NCBI RefSeq assembly: GCF_015209745.1
Contig: NZ_CP063657.1
Location: 1,426,001 to 1,490,000 of the forward strand
Length of the DNA stretch: 64,000 bases
Source: Lysobacter avium
GTDB taxonomy: Bacteria > Pseudomonadota > Gammaproteobacteria > Xanthomonadales > Xanthomonadaceae
Direction: 5' to 3'
Shown here: positions 38,606-46,784 of the stretch, in pieces
Layout of the letters: each line of letters begins with the position of its first letter
How positions within the stretch are numbered: the first letter of the stretch is position 1
Position numbers and translations under genes: made by a program
The notes under the pieces: model-generated
What the model saw: only the letters and a program-made list of their open reading frames with translations
What the model was told of the DNA's origin: nothing
The model's database searches: none

Positions 38606-38935
38606 ATGAAACTGCTCACTCTGACCGGCGTCGTCCTCGTCGGCCTCGCCTTCAGCGGCGGCGCACTGGCCAGTGACGACTGTACCGATCCCGTAGCCGA
38701 CTGGCAGCCGCGGGAAGTCCTGCGCCAGCAGCTGGAACAACAGGGCTGGGAAGTCCAGCGCATCAAGGTCGACGACGGCTGCTACGAAGTCCGCGGGACC
38801 GACAAGCTGGGAAACCGCTTCAAGGCCGAGTACTCCCCGGCATCGCTGCAGATCCGTGAGCTGAAGATCAAGTTCGACGGCAAAGGCGGCGCCCGCGACT
38901 ACCTGGACCGAAAACCGGACCAGAGGGCCAAGTGA
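38606..38935 (+). CDS. Periplasmic PepSY-domain protein
   Basis: A 109-residue exported protein. The signal peptide ends near residue 21 (G-G-A-L-A-S), and one PepSY-type domain follows (P-R-E-V-L-R-Q-Q-L-E-Q-Q-G-W-E-V then D-D-G-C-Y-E-V and L-G-N-R-F-K-A). Two Cys could form a disulfide. AAGGAG lies nine bases before the ATG, and a longer upstream reading has no site. First gene of the rightward redox module; PepSY proteins often accompany membrane electron-transfer systems and two-component regulators. Confidence 0.85.
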   Translation: MKLLTLTGVVLVGLAFSGGALASDDCTDPVADWQPREVLRQQLEQQGWEVQRIKVDDGCYEVRGTDKLGNRFKAEYSPASLQIRELKIKFDGKGGARDYLDRKPDQRAK

Positions 38936-38969
38936 AGTCCGCCACCCACCCGATTGCAGGAGCAACAAC

Positions 38970-39440
38970 ATGAACAAGCTCGTCCTATCCCTCTGCCTGG
39001 CCGGTGCCATGGCCCTGCCCGCACTGGCTGATGCCCGGCCGGTCACCCTGACCACCCAGATGAAAGCCCACGGCGGTGACGGCGCCTACCTGGCCATCTA
39101 TGTCACCGATGCCGCGGGCAAGTACCACAAGACACTCTGGGTCTCGGGCAAGAAGTCGAAGTACTACAAGAACCTGCGCGACTGGGCCCGCGGCAGCGGC
39201 ATGCGGGCGAGCGAGTTTGACGGCGTGAGCGGCGCGAGCGTCGGCAGCGGGCGCACCCTCAAGGTCACCGCCGAACTTGAGGACGCGTTGATCGATGCCG
39301 GCTATGAAATACGGATCGACACCGCGGTGGAGGACGGTCGCGACAATCCCGCCGACGTGCGGGCGCCCCTGACCAAGGCCGGCAGCGGCAAAGCGACTGC
39401 GGGGCGCGGTTACGTGCAGTCATTCACTTACGACATGTAA
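38970..39440 (+). CDS. DUF2271 periplasmic protein with ApbE flavinylation motif
   Basis: A 156-residue exported protein with a signal peptide to about residue 20-22 (A-L-A-D-A) and a DUF2271 domain. Residues 84-90 read D-G-V-S-G-A-S. This fits the D-x-x-S/T-G-A-S/T consensus at which ApbE covalently attaches FMN, making Ser90 the candidate acceptor. ApbE itself and a membrane flavoreductase are encoded directly downstream. A role as periplasmic FMN-carrying electron carrier is inferred; the motif and neighbours are seen. Confidence 0.85.
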   Translation: MNKLVLSLCLAGAMALPALADARPVTLTTQMKAHGGDGAYLAIYVTDAAGKYHKTLWVSGKKSKYYKNLRDWARGSGMRASEFDGVSGASVGSGRTLKVTAELEDALIDAGYEIRIDTAVEDGRDNPADVRAPLTKAGSGKATAGRGYVQSFTYDM

Positions 39441-39467
39441 TCGATCGGCCTGAAGGAGGTCCGCATC

Positions 39468-41696
39468 ATGTTGCGTCGGATTCACTCACTGCCCGCTCTT
39501 GTCCTTGGGCTGCTGATCGCCGTATTGGCGATCAGCGGCGCGATCCTGTCGGTCAATCCAGCCATTGACCGGCTGGGAACGACTGTGCCGGAGCGTGGGC
39601 AGGTCAGCGTCGCCCTGCTTGCGGAGCGGATAGCCGAGAACTTCGTCGGCGTGGAGCAGATCCAGCGCAGCCCGTCCGGCTCGATCATCGTCTACTACAG
39701 CCAGGATGACCGGGCCGAGGCGATGCGTGTCGACCCGCTCAGCGGAAAGGCGATCGGCCCGTATGCGACCTCGCCCACCACGCGCTGGATCAAGAACCTG
39801 CATCGCTCGCTTCTTGCAGACACGCCGGGCAGGGCCGCGGCCGGAATCTCGGCGCTGACGATGCTGGTCCTGTGCGTGTCAGGCATGGCACTGCTGCTCA
39901 AGCGCGTCGGGGGATGGCGGCAGCTGTTGCGCCCACTGCGAGGCAGTTTCAGCCAGCGTTGGCACTCGGAGCTCGGGAGAATCGCCCTGTTGGGGCTGCT
40001 GATGTCCGCGCTGACCGGCATCCTCATGTCGGCGACCACCTTCGGCCTGATACCCGAGGGGGCGGACACCGAGCCTGCGTTCCCGACTGCGGTGGAGACG
40101 CCAGCCGCGCCGGTACCGGTGGGCACCCTGCCCGCTCTGCTGGAGATCGATCTCCAGGACCTGCGCGAACTCGTCTATCCGATGCCGGACACTCCCTCGG
40201 ACTTCTACTCGCTCGCCACCGCGCAGGGCGACGGCTACATTGACCAGGCCACGGGCGTCCTGCTGGTCTTCCAGCCACATGACCGGGTCCAGAACGCCCA
40301 TGAACTGATCTACCGCCTGCACACCGGCGAGGGACTGTGGTGGCTGGGTCTCCTGCTGGGCGTCTGTGCACTCAGCGTTCCGGTGATGAGCGCCACCGGC
40401 GTGGTGATGTGGTGGCAGCGTCGCCGCCTGATGCCGCGCATCGCCAACAACAGCGGCGCGCAGGCGGCAGACACCGTCATCCTTGTGGGCAGCGAAGGCA
40501 ACAGCACCTGGGGCTTTGCGAACGCGTTGCACGACGCGTTGCACAAGGCCGGCAAGCGGGTGCACACCGCCCCGATGAACCTGCTGGCGAAGGAATATCG
40601 CCAGGCACGCCACCTGTTCGTACTCACCGCCACCTACGGTGACGGAGACGCGCCCACATCGGCCAGGCAGTTCCTTGCGCGCCTGGGAAGGTTCAGCGGT
40701 GACAACAACCCGGCGTTCGCGGTCCTGGGATTCGGCGATCGCCAGTTCCCGCGGTTCTGCCAGTTCGCCAAGGACGCCCGCGACGCGCTGCTTGGCCGCG
40801 GCTGGACCGAATTTCTCGAGCTGGACACCGTGGACAGGCAGTCCTCGCAGGAGTTCGCGCGCTGGGGAGAGGCGGTTGAACCTGCACTGTCCCTCAAGCT
40901 GGGGCTGACACACGTACCGTCCCACCCCCAAACCCGCCCACTCGAGCTGATCAGCCGGATGGACTACGGTGCCCAGGTCAATGCGCCGACCAGCATCCTG
41001 CGCTTCGGGCCGGTCGCCTCACCGCGCGCTCGCGGGAGGTTGCGTCGGATGCTCGGTATCAGTGAGCTGCCCCACTTCGACGCAGGTGATCTGGTGGGAA
41101 TCGTGGCGCCGGGAAGCCCGGTCCCGCGGTTCTATTCCCTTGCCAGCGGATCCAGCGACGGCTTCCTTGAAATCTGTGTGCGCAAGCACCCCGGCGGCCT
41201 GTGTTCGGGGATGCTTCACGACCTGCAACCCGGCGCCCGGATCGATGCGTTTATCCAACCCAACCCCGACTTCCGGCCGGCCTCGGGCAAGTCGCCGGTG
41301 GTTCTCATCGGCGCCGGAACAGGAATCGGGCCGCTGGCCGGATTCATCCGCAACAACACCGGTAAACACCCGATGTATCTGTACTGGGGCGGCCGCGACC
41401 CGGCGTCGGACTTCCTCTACGAGCCCGAGCTGGACGGCTACCTGGCCGATCACCGGCTGACCGGGTTGAACGCGATTTTCTCCCGCACCGCCAATGGCGG
41501 TTACGTGCAGGACCGGCTGCTGGACCACTCCTCGCAGATGCGGCGACTGATTGAAGACGGCGCTCAGATCCTGGTCTGTGGCGGCCGCGCGATGGCCGAC
41601 AGCATCCGGCAGACCATCGACGCCATCGTGGCTCCGATCGGCCTGGATGTTGCCACCCTCAAACTGCAGGGGCGCTACCGTGAAGACGTCTTCTGA
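39468..41696 (+). CDS. Membrane PepSY / flavodoxin / FAD-NADPH reductase fusion
   Basis: A 742-residue fusion. The N-terminal half is a PepSY-associated membrane protein with four hydrophobic segments (about residues 8-30, 126-148, 172-195, 295-320) and PepSY-like loops between. A flavodoxin-like domain follows (about 335-480; G-S-E-G-N-S-T-W-G-F, T-A-T-Y-G-D-G-D-A-P). Then comes a sulfite-reductase/CPR-type module with FAD motif R-F-Y-S-L-A-S and NADPH motifs G-A-G-T-G-I-G-P-L-A-G-F and Y-W-G-G-R-D-P. It should take NADPH electrons in the cytoplasm and pass them across the membrane. AAGGAGG precedes the start; the next gene begins within its 3-prime end. Confidence 0.9.
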   Translation: MLRRIHSLPALVLGLLIAVLAISGAILSVNPAIDRLGTTVPERGQVSVALLAERIAENFVGVEQIQRSPSGSIIVYYSQDDRAEAMRVDPLSGKAIGPYATSPTTRWIKNLHRSLLADTPGRAAAGISALTMLVLCVSGMALLLKRVGGWRQLLRPLRGSFSQRWHSELGRIALLGLLMSALTGILMSATTFGLIPEGADTEPAFPTAVETPAAPVPVGTLPALLEIDLQDLRELVYPMPDTPSDFYSLATAQGDGYIDQATGVLLVFQPHDRVQNAHELIYRLHTGEGLWWLGLLLGVCALSVPVMSATGVVMWWQRRRLMPRIANNSGAQAADTVILVGSEGNSTWGFANALHDALHKAGKRVHTAPMNLLAKEYRQARHLFVLTATYGDGDAPTSARQFLARLGRFSGDNNPAFAVLGFGDRQFPRFCQFAKDARDALLGRGWTEFLELDTVDRQSSQEFARWGEAVEPALSLKLGLTHVPSHPQTRPLELISRMDYGAQVNAPTSILRFGPVASPRARGRLRRMLGISELPHFDAGDLVGIVAPGSPVPRFYSLASGSSDGFLEICVRKHPGGLCSGMLHDLQPGARIDAFIQPNPDFRPASGKSPVVLIGAGTGIGPLAGFIRNNTGKHPMYLYWGGRDPASDFLYEPELDGYLADHRLTGLNAIFSRTANGGYVQDRLLDHSSQMRRLIEDGAQILVCGGRAMADSIRQTIDAIVAPIGLDVATLKLQGRYREDVF

Positions 41697-42642
41697 ATCC
41701 GCTGATTCATCCGTCGCGGTGATGCAGCGGTACAGCCTGCACGGCGAGACGATGGGCACCCGTTACAGCGCGCTGTTCTTTGCCGCGCCGGGCGTCGATG
41801 AGCCGGACATTGGCCAGCGGCTCTTCGCCGCGGTCGATGCCGTCGATCGACAGATGTCGAGCTGGAAGGCCGATTCCGATCTGAGCCGGCTGAACGCCGC
41901 ACCGATCAACCAATGGACCACGGTTCCGGCGGAGCTGTTCGCGGTGCTGGAAACCGCCCTGCAGGTCGGTCGACAGTCGCGGGGCGCGTTCGATATCGGC
42001 GTCGGCGATCTGGTCCAGTCCTGGGGTTTCGGCCCCGCCCGGGGCGCGATCGACCTCACGGCGATCGCCGCTCGTAAAGCGGGTGTCCGCCGCGCCGCAT
42101 CCGAGATCCTCGAACTGGACGCCCCGCAGAGCCGCGTCCGCAAGCGGGCGGCGATCACTCTGGATCTCGCGGGGATCGCCAAGGGCTTTGGGGTCGACCA
42201 GCTGGCCTGCTGTCTCGACGGTTTCGGCATTACCCGCTACCTCGTCGGGATAGACGGTGAGATGCGCGCCCGCGGCAGCAAGCCGGACGGCCGTCCCTGG
42301 GCCGTCGCGATCGAGAAGCCTGTCCGCGGTGTGCGCGAGGTCACCGGGGTGATGGAGTTGGCTGACGCGGCAATTGCCACGTCCGGCGACTACCGGCACT
42401 GGGTTGAGCATGACGGCCGCAGCTACCCGCACACCATGGACGCCACCGGCCAGCAGCCGGCCAGCAACCGACTCGCCGCGGTCAGCGTCGTGGACGCCAC
42501 GTGCATGCTTGCCGACGCATGGGCGACCGCCTTGCTCGCCTTGGGCGAGACGGAAGGGGTCAGGCTGGCGCGTGAACGTGGAATGGAGGCACTGTTCACC
42601 CTGCACGATGGCGACGGCTTTCAGGAGATCCACGTCGGCTAA
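41680..42642 (+). CDS. apbE: FAD:protein FMN transferase
   Basis: A 320-residue ApbE-family enzyme that attaches FMN from FAD to Ser/Thr of target proteins. Features: G-E-T-M-G-T-R-Y-S near the N-terminus, [36 protein letters not shown] and the C-terminal [15 protein letters not shown] chose the GTG at 41680 (CAGGGG upstream), overlapping the preceding gene; ATG 41722 is the alternative. No export signal is visible, so modification may occur before export of the target or an anchor is missing. Its likely target is the DUF2271 protein two genes upstream. Confidence 0.92.
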   Translation: MKTSSESADSSVAVMQRYSLHGETMGTRYSALFFAAPGVDEPDIGQRLFAAVDAVDRQMSSWKADSDLSRLNAAPINQWTTVPAELFAVLETALQVGRQSRGAFDIGVGDLVQSWGFGPARGAIDLTAIAARKAGVRRAASEILELDAPQSRVRKRAAITLDLAGIAKGFGVDQLACCLDGFGITRYLVGIDGEMRARGSKPDGRPWAVAIEKPVRGVREVTGVMELADAAIATSGDYRHWVEHDGRSYPHTMDATGQQPASNRLAAVSVVDATCMLADAWATALLALGETEGVRLARERGMEALFTLHDGDGFQEIHVG

Positions 42643-42670
42643 CATCCACCGCTTTCTACCGGAGCGCGTA

Positions 42671-43585
42671 ATGATTGCACCTGATACCGCCGATACGGTT
42701 CTTGATTGTCTTGTCATCGGCGGCGGTCCGGGTGGTTTGACGGCGGCGACCTACCTGGCGCGCTTCCGTCGCAAGCTCGTGCTGGTCGACGCGGGTCAGA
42801 GCCGCGCGCGCTGGATCCCGGCAAGCCACAACTGCCCGGGTTTTCCGTTTGGCGTGGCAGGCAATGAGCTGCTGGGCCGCTTCCGCGAGCACGCCACCCA
42901 GTACGACGTGCCCGTGGTCGAGGACCGCGTGGACGCGCTGGAACGCTCCGGGGATATTTTCATCGCCCGCTCAGCGACACGCCGATGGCGCGCCCGCAGC
43001 ATCATCCTGGCCACCGGCGTGGTCGACCTGCTGCCCGAGATCGAAGGCGCCGACGATGCCATCGCAACCGGGGCGATCCGATTGTGCGCGGTCTGCGACG
43101 GGTATGAGGCCCGGGATGACGCGATCGCGGTGCTGGGCCGCGGCGAGGAGGCGATCGGCCACGCCGAGTTCCTGCGGACCTTCTCGCGTGACGTCAGCGC
43201 CATCGCGACCGACGGCCTTGACGAGGATCCGACCATGCAGGATCGGGCCACCGCCAGCGGCGTGGTGCTGCTTCCGGCGCCGGACCGGTGGCATCTGGTC
43301 GATGGCGGCTGTGAGGCTCAGCTTCCGGATGGATCCAGGCGGCGCTTCGATACCCTGTATCCGGTGCTTGGCTCCGACGTCCAGTCTTCCCTGTTGTTGC
43401 CGCTTGGCGCCGCGACCGACGACGCAGGCGCATTGAACGTCGATGACCACATGCAAACCAGCGTCGACGGCGTGTACGCGATAGGCGACGTGGTCAGCGC
43501 GCTCAACCAGATCAGCGTGGCCGTCGGACAGGCCGCGATCGCCGCGACCGCGGTCCATGGCAGCCTTCCGCGCAACCCGCGCTGA
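42671..43585 (+). CDS. Thioredoxin-reductase-like FAD-dependent oxidoreductase
   Basis: A 304-residue flavoprotein of the thioredoxin reductase fold: FAD motif [14 protein letters not shown], redox pair C-A-V-C-D-G-Y (the counterpart of C-A-T-C-D-G) near residue 140, NAD(P) region A-V-L-G-R-G-E-E-A, and the C-terminal Y-A-I-G-D-V-V. GGAG lies eight bases before the ATG. It differs enough from TrxB that its disulfide substrate is uncertain. It follows apbE by 28 bases and is probably in the same operon. Confidence 0.87.
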   Translation: MIAPDTADTVLDCLVIGGGPGGLTAATYLARFRRKLVLVDAGQSRARWIPASHNCPGFPFGVAGNELLGRFREHATQYDVPVVEDRVDALERSGDIFIARSATRRWRARSIILATGVVDLLPEIEGADDAIATGAIRLCAVCDGYEARDDAIAVLGRGEEAIGHAEFLRTFSRDVSAIATDGLDEDPTMQDRATASGVVLLPAPDRWHLVDGGCEAQLPDGSRRRFDTLYPVLGSDVQSSLLLPLGAATDDAGALNVDDHMQTSVDGVYAIGDVVSALNQISVAVGQAAIAATAVHGSLPRNPR

Positions 43586-43764
43586 GCCGCTTGCCGGCCG
43601 CTGCGAACCCGGACCAGCGGGCAGGCCGAACTGACATCAAAATGAACGATTCACCACGCCACTGTCGCGGGCTGCGCAGGCGGCCGTTTTCACCACGTCG
43701 CCGTCACAAATCGAGGAATAATTTTTGTCTCGCCCGCTAGAGGGCACTCGCCAGGAGACGGAAA

Positions 43765-43902
43765 ATGCCAACCGACAAGAAGCAGTCCACGGACAGCAAA
43801 TCTGACAAGAAACACGCCAGCGGTTCGGATCAGAAGAGCGGCAAGTCGGCGTCAGGTGATACGTCCAAAAGCTCCAAAAAGAGCGACACCAAGAGCCGTT
43901 GA
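43765..43902 (+). CDS. Small Lys/Ser/Asp-rich protein (45 residues)
   Basis: A 45-residue open frame beginning M-P-T-D-K-K-Q-S-T-D and ending K-S-D-T-K-S-R, made almost only of Lys, Ser, Asp, Gly and Thr. A good ribosome site (AGGAG, nine bases before the ATG) precedes it and a perfect intrinsic terminator starts 19 bases after the stop, so it looks like a complete monocistronic unit. It is probably an intrinsically disordered protein; I do not recognise a family. Too short for default gene calling. Confidence 0.6.
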   Translation: MPTDKKQSTDSKSDKKHASGSDQKSGKSASGDTSKSSKKSDTKSR

Positions 43903-43921
43903 GTTTCCGCGGCCAGTAACC

Positions 43922-43948
43922 AAAACGCCCGCGCAACGCGGGCGTTTT
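43922..43948 (+). terminator. Intrinsic terminator after the small Lys/Ser-rich gene
   Basis: A twelve-base perfect stem (AAAACGCCCGCG paired with its complement) around a three-base loop, ending in TTTT. The symmetric A/T ends allow action in both directions, but the only adjacent gene end is that of the small protein. Confidence 0.8.
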
Positions 43949-44032
43949 CGATTCTGCAGGCAGTTCTTAGTTACTCTCGGGCGTGACCCTCTCAGGCAGA
44001 GGAACGATGCGCAATCGACGGAGGACGCTTCC

Positions 44033-44602
44033 ATGGATCCGATTCCCGCCGCCCTGCTTTGGGGCTTTCTGGGCTATGTCGTTTTCCCGTTGTGGCTCGT
44101 GGCCGGCGCAGCCGACTTTGCGTGCCACGCCCGCACCGACATTGCCCACACCTCCGGGGTCGGCGAGTCCGTTCTCCACCTGCTGCAGACCGCCCAGATG
44201 GGGCTTCCCATCCTCGCGATCCTCTTTCTTGAGGTGGACGCCAGTGTGCTGCTCCTGGCGATCGTTGCGTCCGTGGCACATACGGCCACCGCGTACTGGG
44301 ATTTGAGCTACACGGCACCGCTGCGGCGAATCTCCGCACTGGAGCAGTTCGTCCATGCATTCCTGATCATCCTGCCGCTTACCGGACTGGCGGTCATCGT
44401 CCTTCTGCACTGGCCGCAGGCAAGGTCGCTGCTTGCACCCCTCAGCGCGGATTGGTCGCTGCGCCTGCGAGCACCCGGATTTGAGCCAGCGCTGATCGCT
44501 GGCGTCCTCGCAGCCTCGTTCGCCATTGTTGTCGCGCCCGGCCTTATGGAGCTTCGCCGGACGCTGCGTGCGCGGAAGTCGGGACGCGGCGCCATCGCGT
44601 AG
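44033..44602 (+). CDS. Multi-spanning membrane protein of unknown function
   Basis: A 189-residue integral membrane protein. There are about four hydrophobic segments (residues 5-26, 55-80, 100-125, 155-178), a His-containing A-C-H-A-R-T-D-I-A-H-T-S-G-V-G-E-S-V-L-H motif between the first two, and a basic C-terminus. The start at 44033 is supported by GGAGG about eight bases upstream; the frame is open further upstream but overlaps the small gene and its terminator. The motif occurs in uncharacterised proteobacterial membrane proteins; I cannot name a function. Confidence 0.75.
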   Translation: MDPIPAALLWGFLGYVVFPLWLVAGAADFACHARTDIAHTSGVGESVLHLLQTAQMGLPILAILFLEVDASVLLLAIVASVAHTATAYWDLSYTAPLRRISALEQFVHAFLIILPLTGLAVIVLLHWPQARSLLAPLSADWSLRLRAPGFEPALIAGVLAASFAIVVAPGLMELRRTLRARKSGRGAIA

Positions 44603-44626
44603 GGGCAAGCGCAACTGCCTGCTTCC

Positions 44627-44767
44627 CTACCCCGCGGCCGCAGTAACCACGTCCGCGTTGCCCATCATCTGCAGCGCGGCCAGCCACAGCGGCAGCGGCG
44701 TCTGGAAAATCCCGGAAATCCAGATCAGCCAGCGCACCGCGATGTGAACCGGTGCGGTGCGCTTCAC
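44627..44767 (-). CDS. Possible small membrane protein (46 residues)
   Basis: A GTG-initiated frame of 46 codons with one amphipathic/hydrophobic stretch (H-I-A-V-R-W-L-I-W-I-S-G-I-F and L-P-L-W-L-A-A-L-Q-M-M). An AAGGAG sequence lies only one base before the GTG, closer than usual, which weakens the case. It fills the otherwise empty 241-base space before the SDR gene. It could be a real small protein or a relic. Confidence 0.3.
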   Translation of the reverse strand: MKRTAPVHIAVRWLIWISGIFQTPLPLWLAALQMMGNADVVTAAAG

Positions 44768-44843
44768 TCTCCTTTGAATCCGCTGGCCCTAGGTTGATGG
44801 CTCCACGCGCCCGCGCTGGCGCAACGCCAATACAGGAGACCGC

Positions 44844-45869
44844 ATGGCCACGTCATCAAGCTCCGGCACCGGGAAAAAAGCCACCGGGCCGGCAAAAAAA
44901 GCGGCACGTGCAGCCGACCACCAGAAGGATCTGCAGAAGGCGATCGAGAAAAAGTCGTCCGTGCCCAAAGCCAAGAAGCCTGCAAGCGAAAAGCCCAGGG
45001 CAGTGCAGGCCGGAACACGCAAGCAGCCTGTCCGGATGCCGGCCCAGCACATCGACAAGCCCGGCAACGAGCATGAACTCCAGTTGCAGCCGCGCTATGA
45101 CGCGCCGGACTACAAGGGCAGCGGAAAGCTGGCCGGGATGAAAGCGATCATCACCGGAGGCGATTCGGGCATCGGCCGGGCAGTGGCCGTGCTGTTTGCG
45201 CGTGAGGGCGCGGATGTTGCCGTCGTCTATCTGAGCGAGCACAAGGACGCGAAGGCCACCAAGGCGGCCGTCGAAGCCGAAGGTCGCAACTGCGTGCTGA
45301 TCAGCGGCGACGTCAAGGATCCCGCGTTCTGCAAGCGCGCGGTCGCGCGCTCGGTCAAGGCGCTCGGCGGGGTGGACGTACTGGTCAACAACGCGGCGTT
45401 CCAGTTGCACGCCGACGACCTGGAGAACCTGAGCGAGGAGCACCTGCAGGAAACCCTGCAGACCAATATCGGCGGCTACTTCCGCATGGCGAAGGCGGCG
45501 CTGCCGCACCTGAAGAAGGGTTCCAGCATCATCAATACCGGCTCGGAAACCGGCATCTTCGGGCACAAGTCGCTGCTCGACTACTCCGCGACCAAGGGCG
45601 CCATCCACGCCTTCACCCAGTCCCTGGCCAGCAACCTGCTGGAGCGCGGCATCCGGGTCAACGCGGTCGCACCCGGTCCGGTCTGGACCCCGCTCAATCC
45701 GGCCGACAAGCCGGCCGACGAGGTCGGCGAGTTTGGACGCGACAGCGACATGAAGCGCGCCGCCCAGCCCGAGGAGCTCTCGCCTGCGTATGTGTTCCTC
45801 GCCTCGCCGGTCACCGCCTCCTACATCAGCGGGATCGTGCTGCCGGTGATGGGCGGACCGAGGGGCTGA
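44844..45869 (+). CDS. SDR-family oxidoreductase with Lys-rich N-terminal tail
   Basis: A 341-residue short-chain dehydrogenase. Residues 1-65 are a disordered, Lys/Ala/Ser-rich tail. The SDR core then shows the NAD(P) motif T-G-G-D-S-G-I-G-R-A-V-A, N-N-A-A, catalytic Ser in N-T-G-S-E-T-G, and Y-S-A-T-K-G. The core resembles the YhdF/YghA/general-stress SDR group, which often has a shorter extension including the Q-x-Q-x-x-Y-D segment seen here as Q-L-Q-P-R-Y-D. Substrate unknown. An AGGAG site lies close upstream. Confidence 0.9.
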   Translation: MATSSSSGTGKKATGPAKKAARAADHQKDLQKAIEKKSSVPKAKKPASEKPRAVQAGTRKQPVRMPAQHIDKPGNEHELQLQPRYDAPDYKGSGKLAGMKAIITGGDSGIGRAVAVLFAREGADVAVVYLSEHKDAKATKAAVEAEGRNCVLISGDVKDPAFCKRAVARSVKALGGVDVLVNNAAFQLHADDLENLSEEHLQETLQTNIGGYFRMAKAALPHLKKGSSIINTGSETGIFGHKSLLDYSATKGAIHAFTQSLASNLLERGIRVNAVAPGPVWTPLNPADKPADEVGEFGRDSDMKRAAQPEELSPAYVFLASPVTASYISGIVLPVMGGPRG

Positions 45870-45900
45870 GCGGCGACGACGCCGCGCGGGTTGCAGACAC

Positions 45901-45926
45901 AAAAAAGGCCCCGTTCCCGGGGCCTT
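45901..45926 (-). terminator. Intrinsic terminator of the tRNA operon
   Basis: Read on the minus strand, AAGGCCCCG pairs with CGGGGCCTT around a four-base loop and is followed by a run of six T. It lies 38 bases past the tRNA-Glu 3-prime end and so terminates the leftward tRNA transcript. The same hairpin sits 35 bases past the rightward SDR stop and may serve both, although the T run on that side is poor. Confidence 0.8.
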
Positions 45927-45964
45927 GATTGCTTGAATACCCTAAGGTAATCAATGGTTTGAAG

Positions 45965-46040
45965 TGGCGTCCCCAAGGGGATTCGAACCCCTGTCGCCGC
46001 CGTGAAAGGGCAGTGTCCTAGGCCTCTAGACGATGGGGAC
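45965..46040 (-). tRNA. tRNA-Glu (anticodon TTC)
   Basis: A 76-base cloverleaf with encoded CCA end. The seven-base acceptor stem GTCCCCA/TGGGGAC is perfect, the anticodon loop is C-T-T-T-C-A-C with TTC, and the T-loop is GGTTCGAATCC. Second gene of the tRNA-Ala/tRNA-Glu operon, 66 bases after tRNA-Ala. Confidence 0.95.
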
Positions 46041-46106
46041 GCGGTAGTCCCTGTACCTTTTTTTCCGGCTGTCTTTCACACAACCAGGTACAAAAACCAT
46101 TTGAAA

Positions 46107-46182
46107 TGGTGGAGCCAGGCGGGATCGAACCGCCGACCTCCTGCATGCCATGCAGGCGCTCTCCCAGCTGAGCTATGGCCCC
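46107..46182 (-). tRNA. tRNA-Ala (anticodon GGC)
   Basis: A 76-base cloverleaf with encoded CCA. The acceptor stem GGGGCCA/TGGCTCC includes one G-T pair, the D-arm AGCTCAGCTGGGAGAGC is canonical, the anticodon loop holds GGC within C-A-T-G-G-C-A-T-G, and the T-loop is GGTTCGATCC. First gene of the operon. Confidence 0.95.
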
Positions 46183-46202
46183 ACGGGGCTGGAAAGTCCG
46201 TA

Positions 46203-46231
46203 AGGTTAGAGCGCTATCCGGGAACCGTCAA
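46203..46231 (-). promoter_or_regulatory. Promoter of the tRNA-Ala/tRNA-Glu operon
   Basis: On the minus strand TTGACG (46226-46231), a spacer of exactly 17 bases and TAACCT (46203-46208). The predicted start is about 10-15 bases before the tRNA-Ala 5-prime end. The -35 box overlaps the stop codon of the upstream DUF1249 gene. Confidence 0.7.
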
Positions 46232-46719
46232 GCCCCGGTCAGGATTTCCGCGGAACTTTCACTTTCCAGCCTCAACGTGCCCTCTCCGTGCCCGCGCTCG
46301 GCGAGGTATTCCAGCCATTTACCGAGGAAGGTGTTCATCCGCAGACGATGGCTGATCAGGGCCGCCGGCAGCGGATACATGCCCAGCACATCCTGCCAGC
46401 GACGACCGATGTAGCAGTGCGTGGCCTCCAGTTGGTTGGCGTCGTGGTAATGGCGCAGGTAGGCCGACGGGTCGGGCATCCCGGTCACCGGGTCCACCAT
46501 CGTGTAGCTCACGCGCAACTCGGTCGTGTAGCGGTGCTGCAGCAGCACTTCCACACGCAGGTCCAGGCCATCGCCTACGCTGGAGATGTGCCTCCCCGGC
46601 GCGAGATCGGAGGTGTTGAACAGGCGGCGCAGGCGGACATGGTTTTCGGCATACAAGGCCATCAACCAACCGAAGCGGTCGAGCGAAGGAAGGCGGCGAG
46701 TGGCGACAGAACTGGACAT
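46228..46719 (-). CDS. DUF1249 family protein (YqiB-like)
   Basis: A 163-residue soluble protein. It matches DUF1249 by the N-terminal L-M-A-L-Y-A-E-N-H-V-R-L-R-R-L-F, the central R-Y-T-T-E-L-R-V-S-Y-T, P-S-A-Y-L-R-H-Y-H-D-A-N-Q-L-E-A-T and the N-x-F-L-G-K-W-L-E-Y-L motif. Function is not established; in E. coli yqiB lies beside cpdA. Its end overlaps the tRNA promoter. Confidence 0.88.
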   Translation of the reverse strand: MSSSVATRRLPSLDRFGWLMALYAENHVRLRRLFNTSDLAPGRHISSVGDGLDLRVEVLLQHRYTTELRVSYTMVDPVTGMPDPSAYLRHYHDANQLEATHCYIGRRWQDVLGMYPLPAALISHRLRMNTFLGKWLEYLAERGHGEGTLRLESESSAEILTGA

Positions 46720-46784
46720 GCACTGATCCTACACGTCCGTCCCGATTGCGGGCCGCACCCCGCAAGGACCCGGAACAGCGCGGT

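Noticed and set aside
44868..44905. A-rich runs as a repeat or mobile-element end
   Set aside because: They encode the Lys-rich tail of the SDR protein and have no inverted or direct repeat partners.
45965..46182. tRNA genes as an integration site for a mobile element
   Set aside because: Both tRNAs are intact, no duplicated 3-prime end is seen nearby and both flanks are ordinary chromosomal genes.
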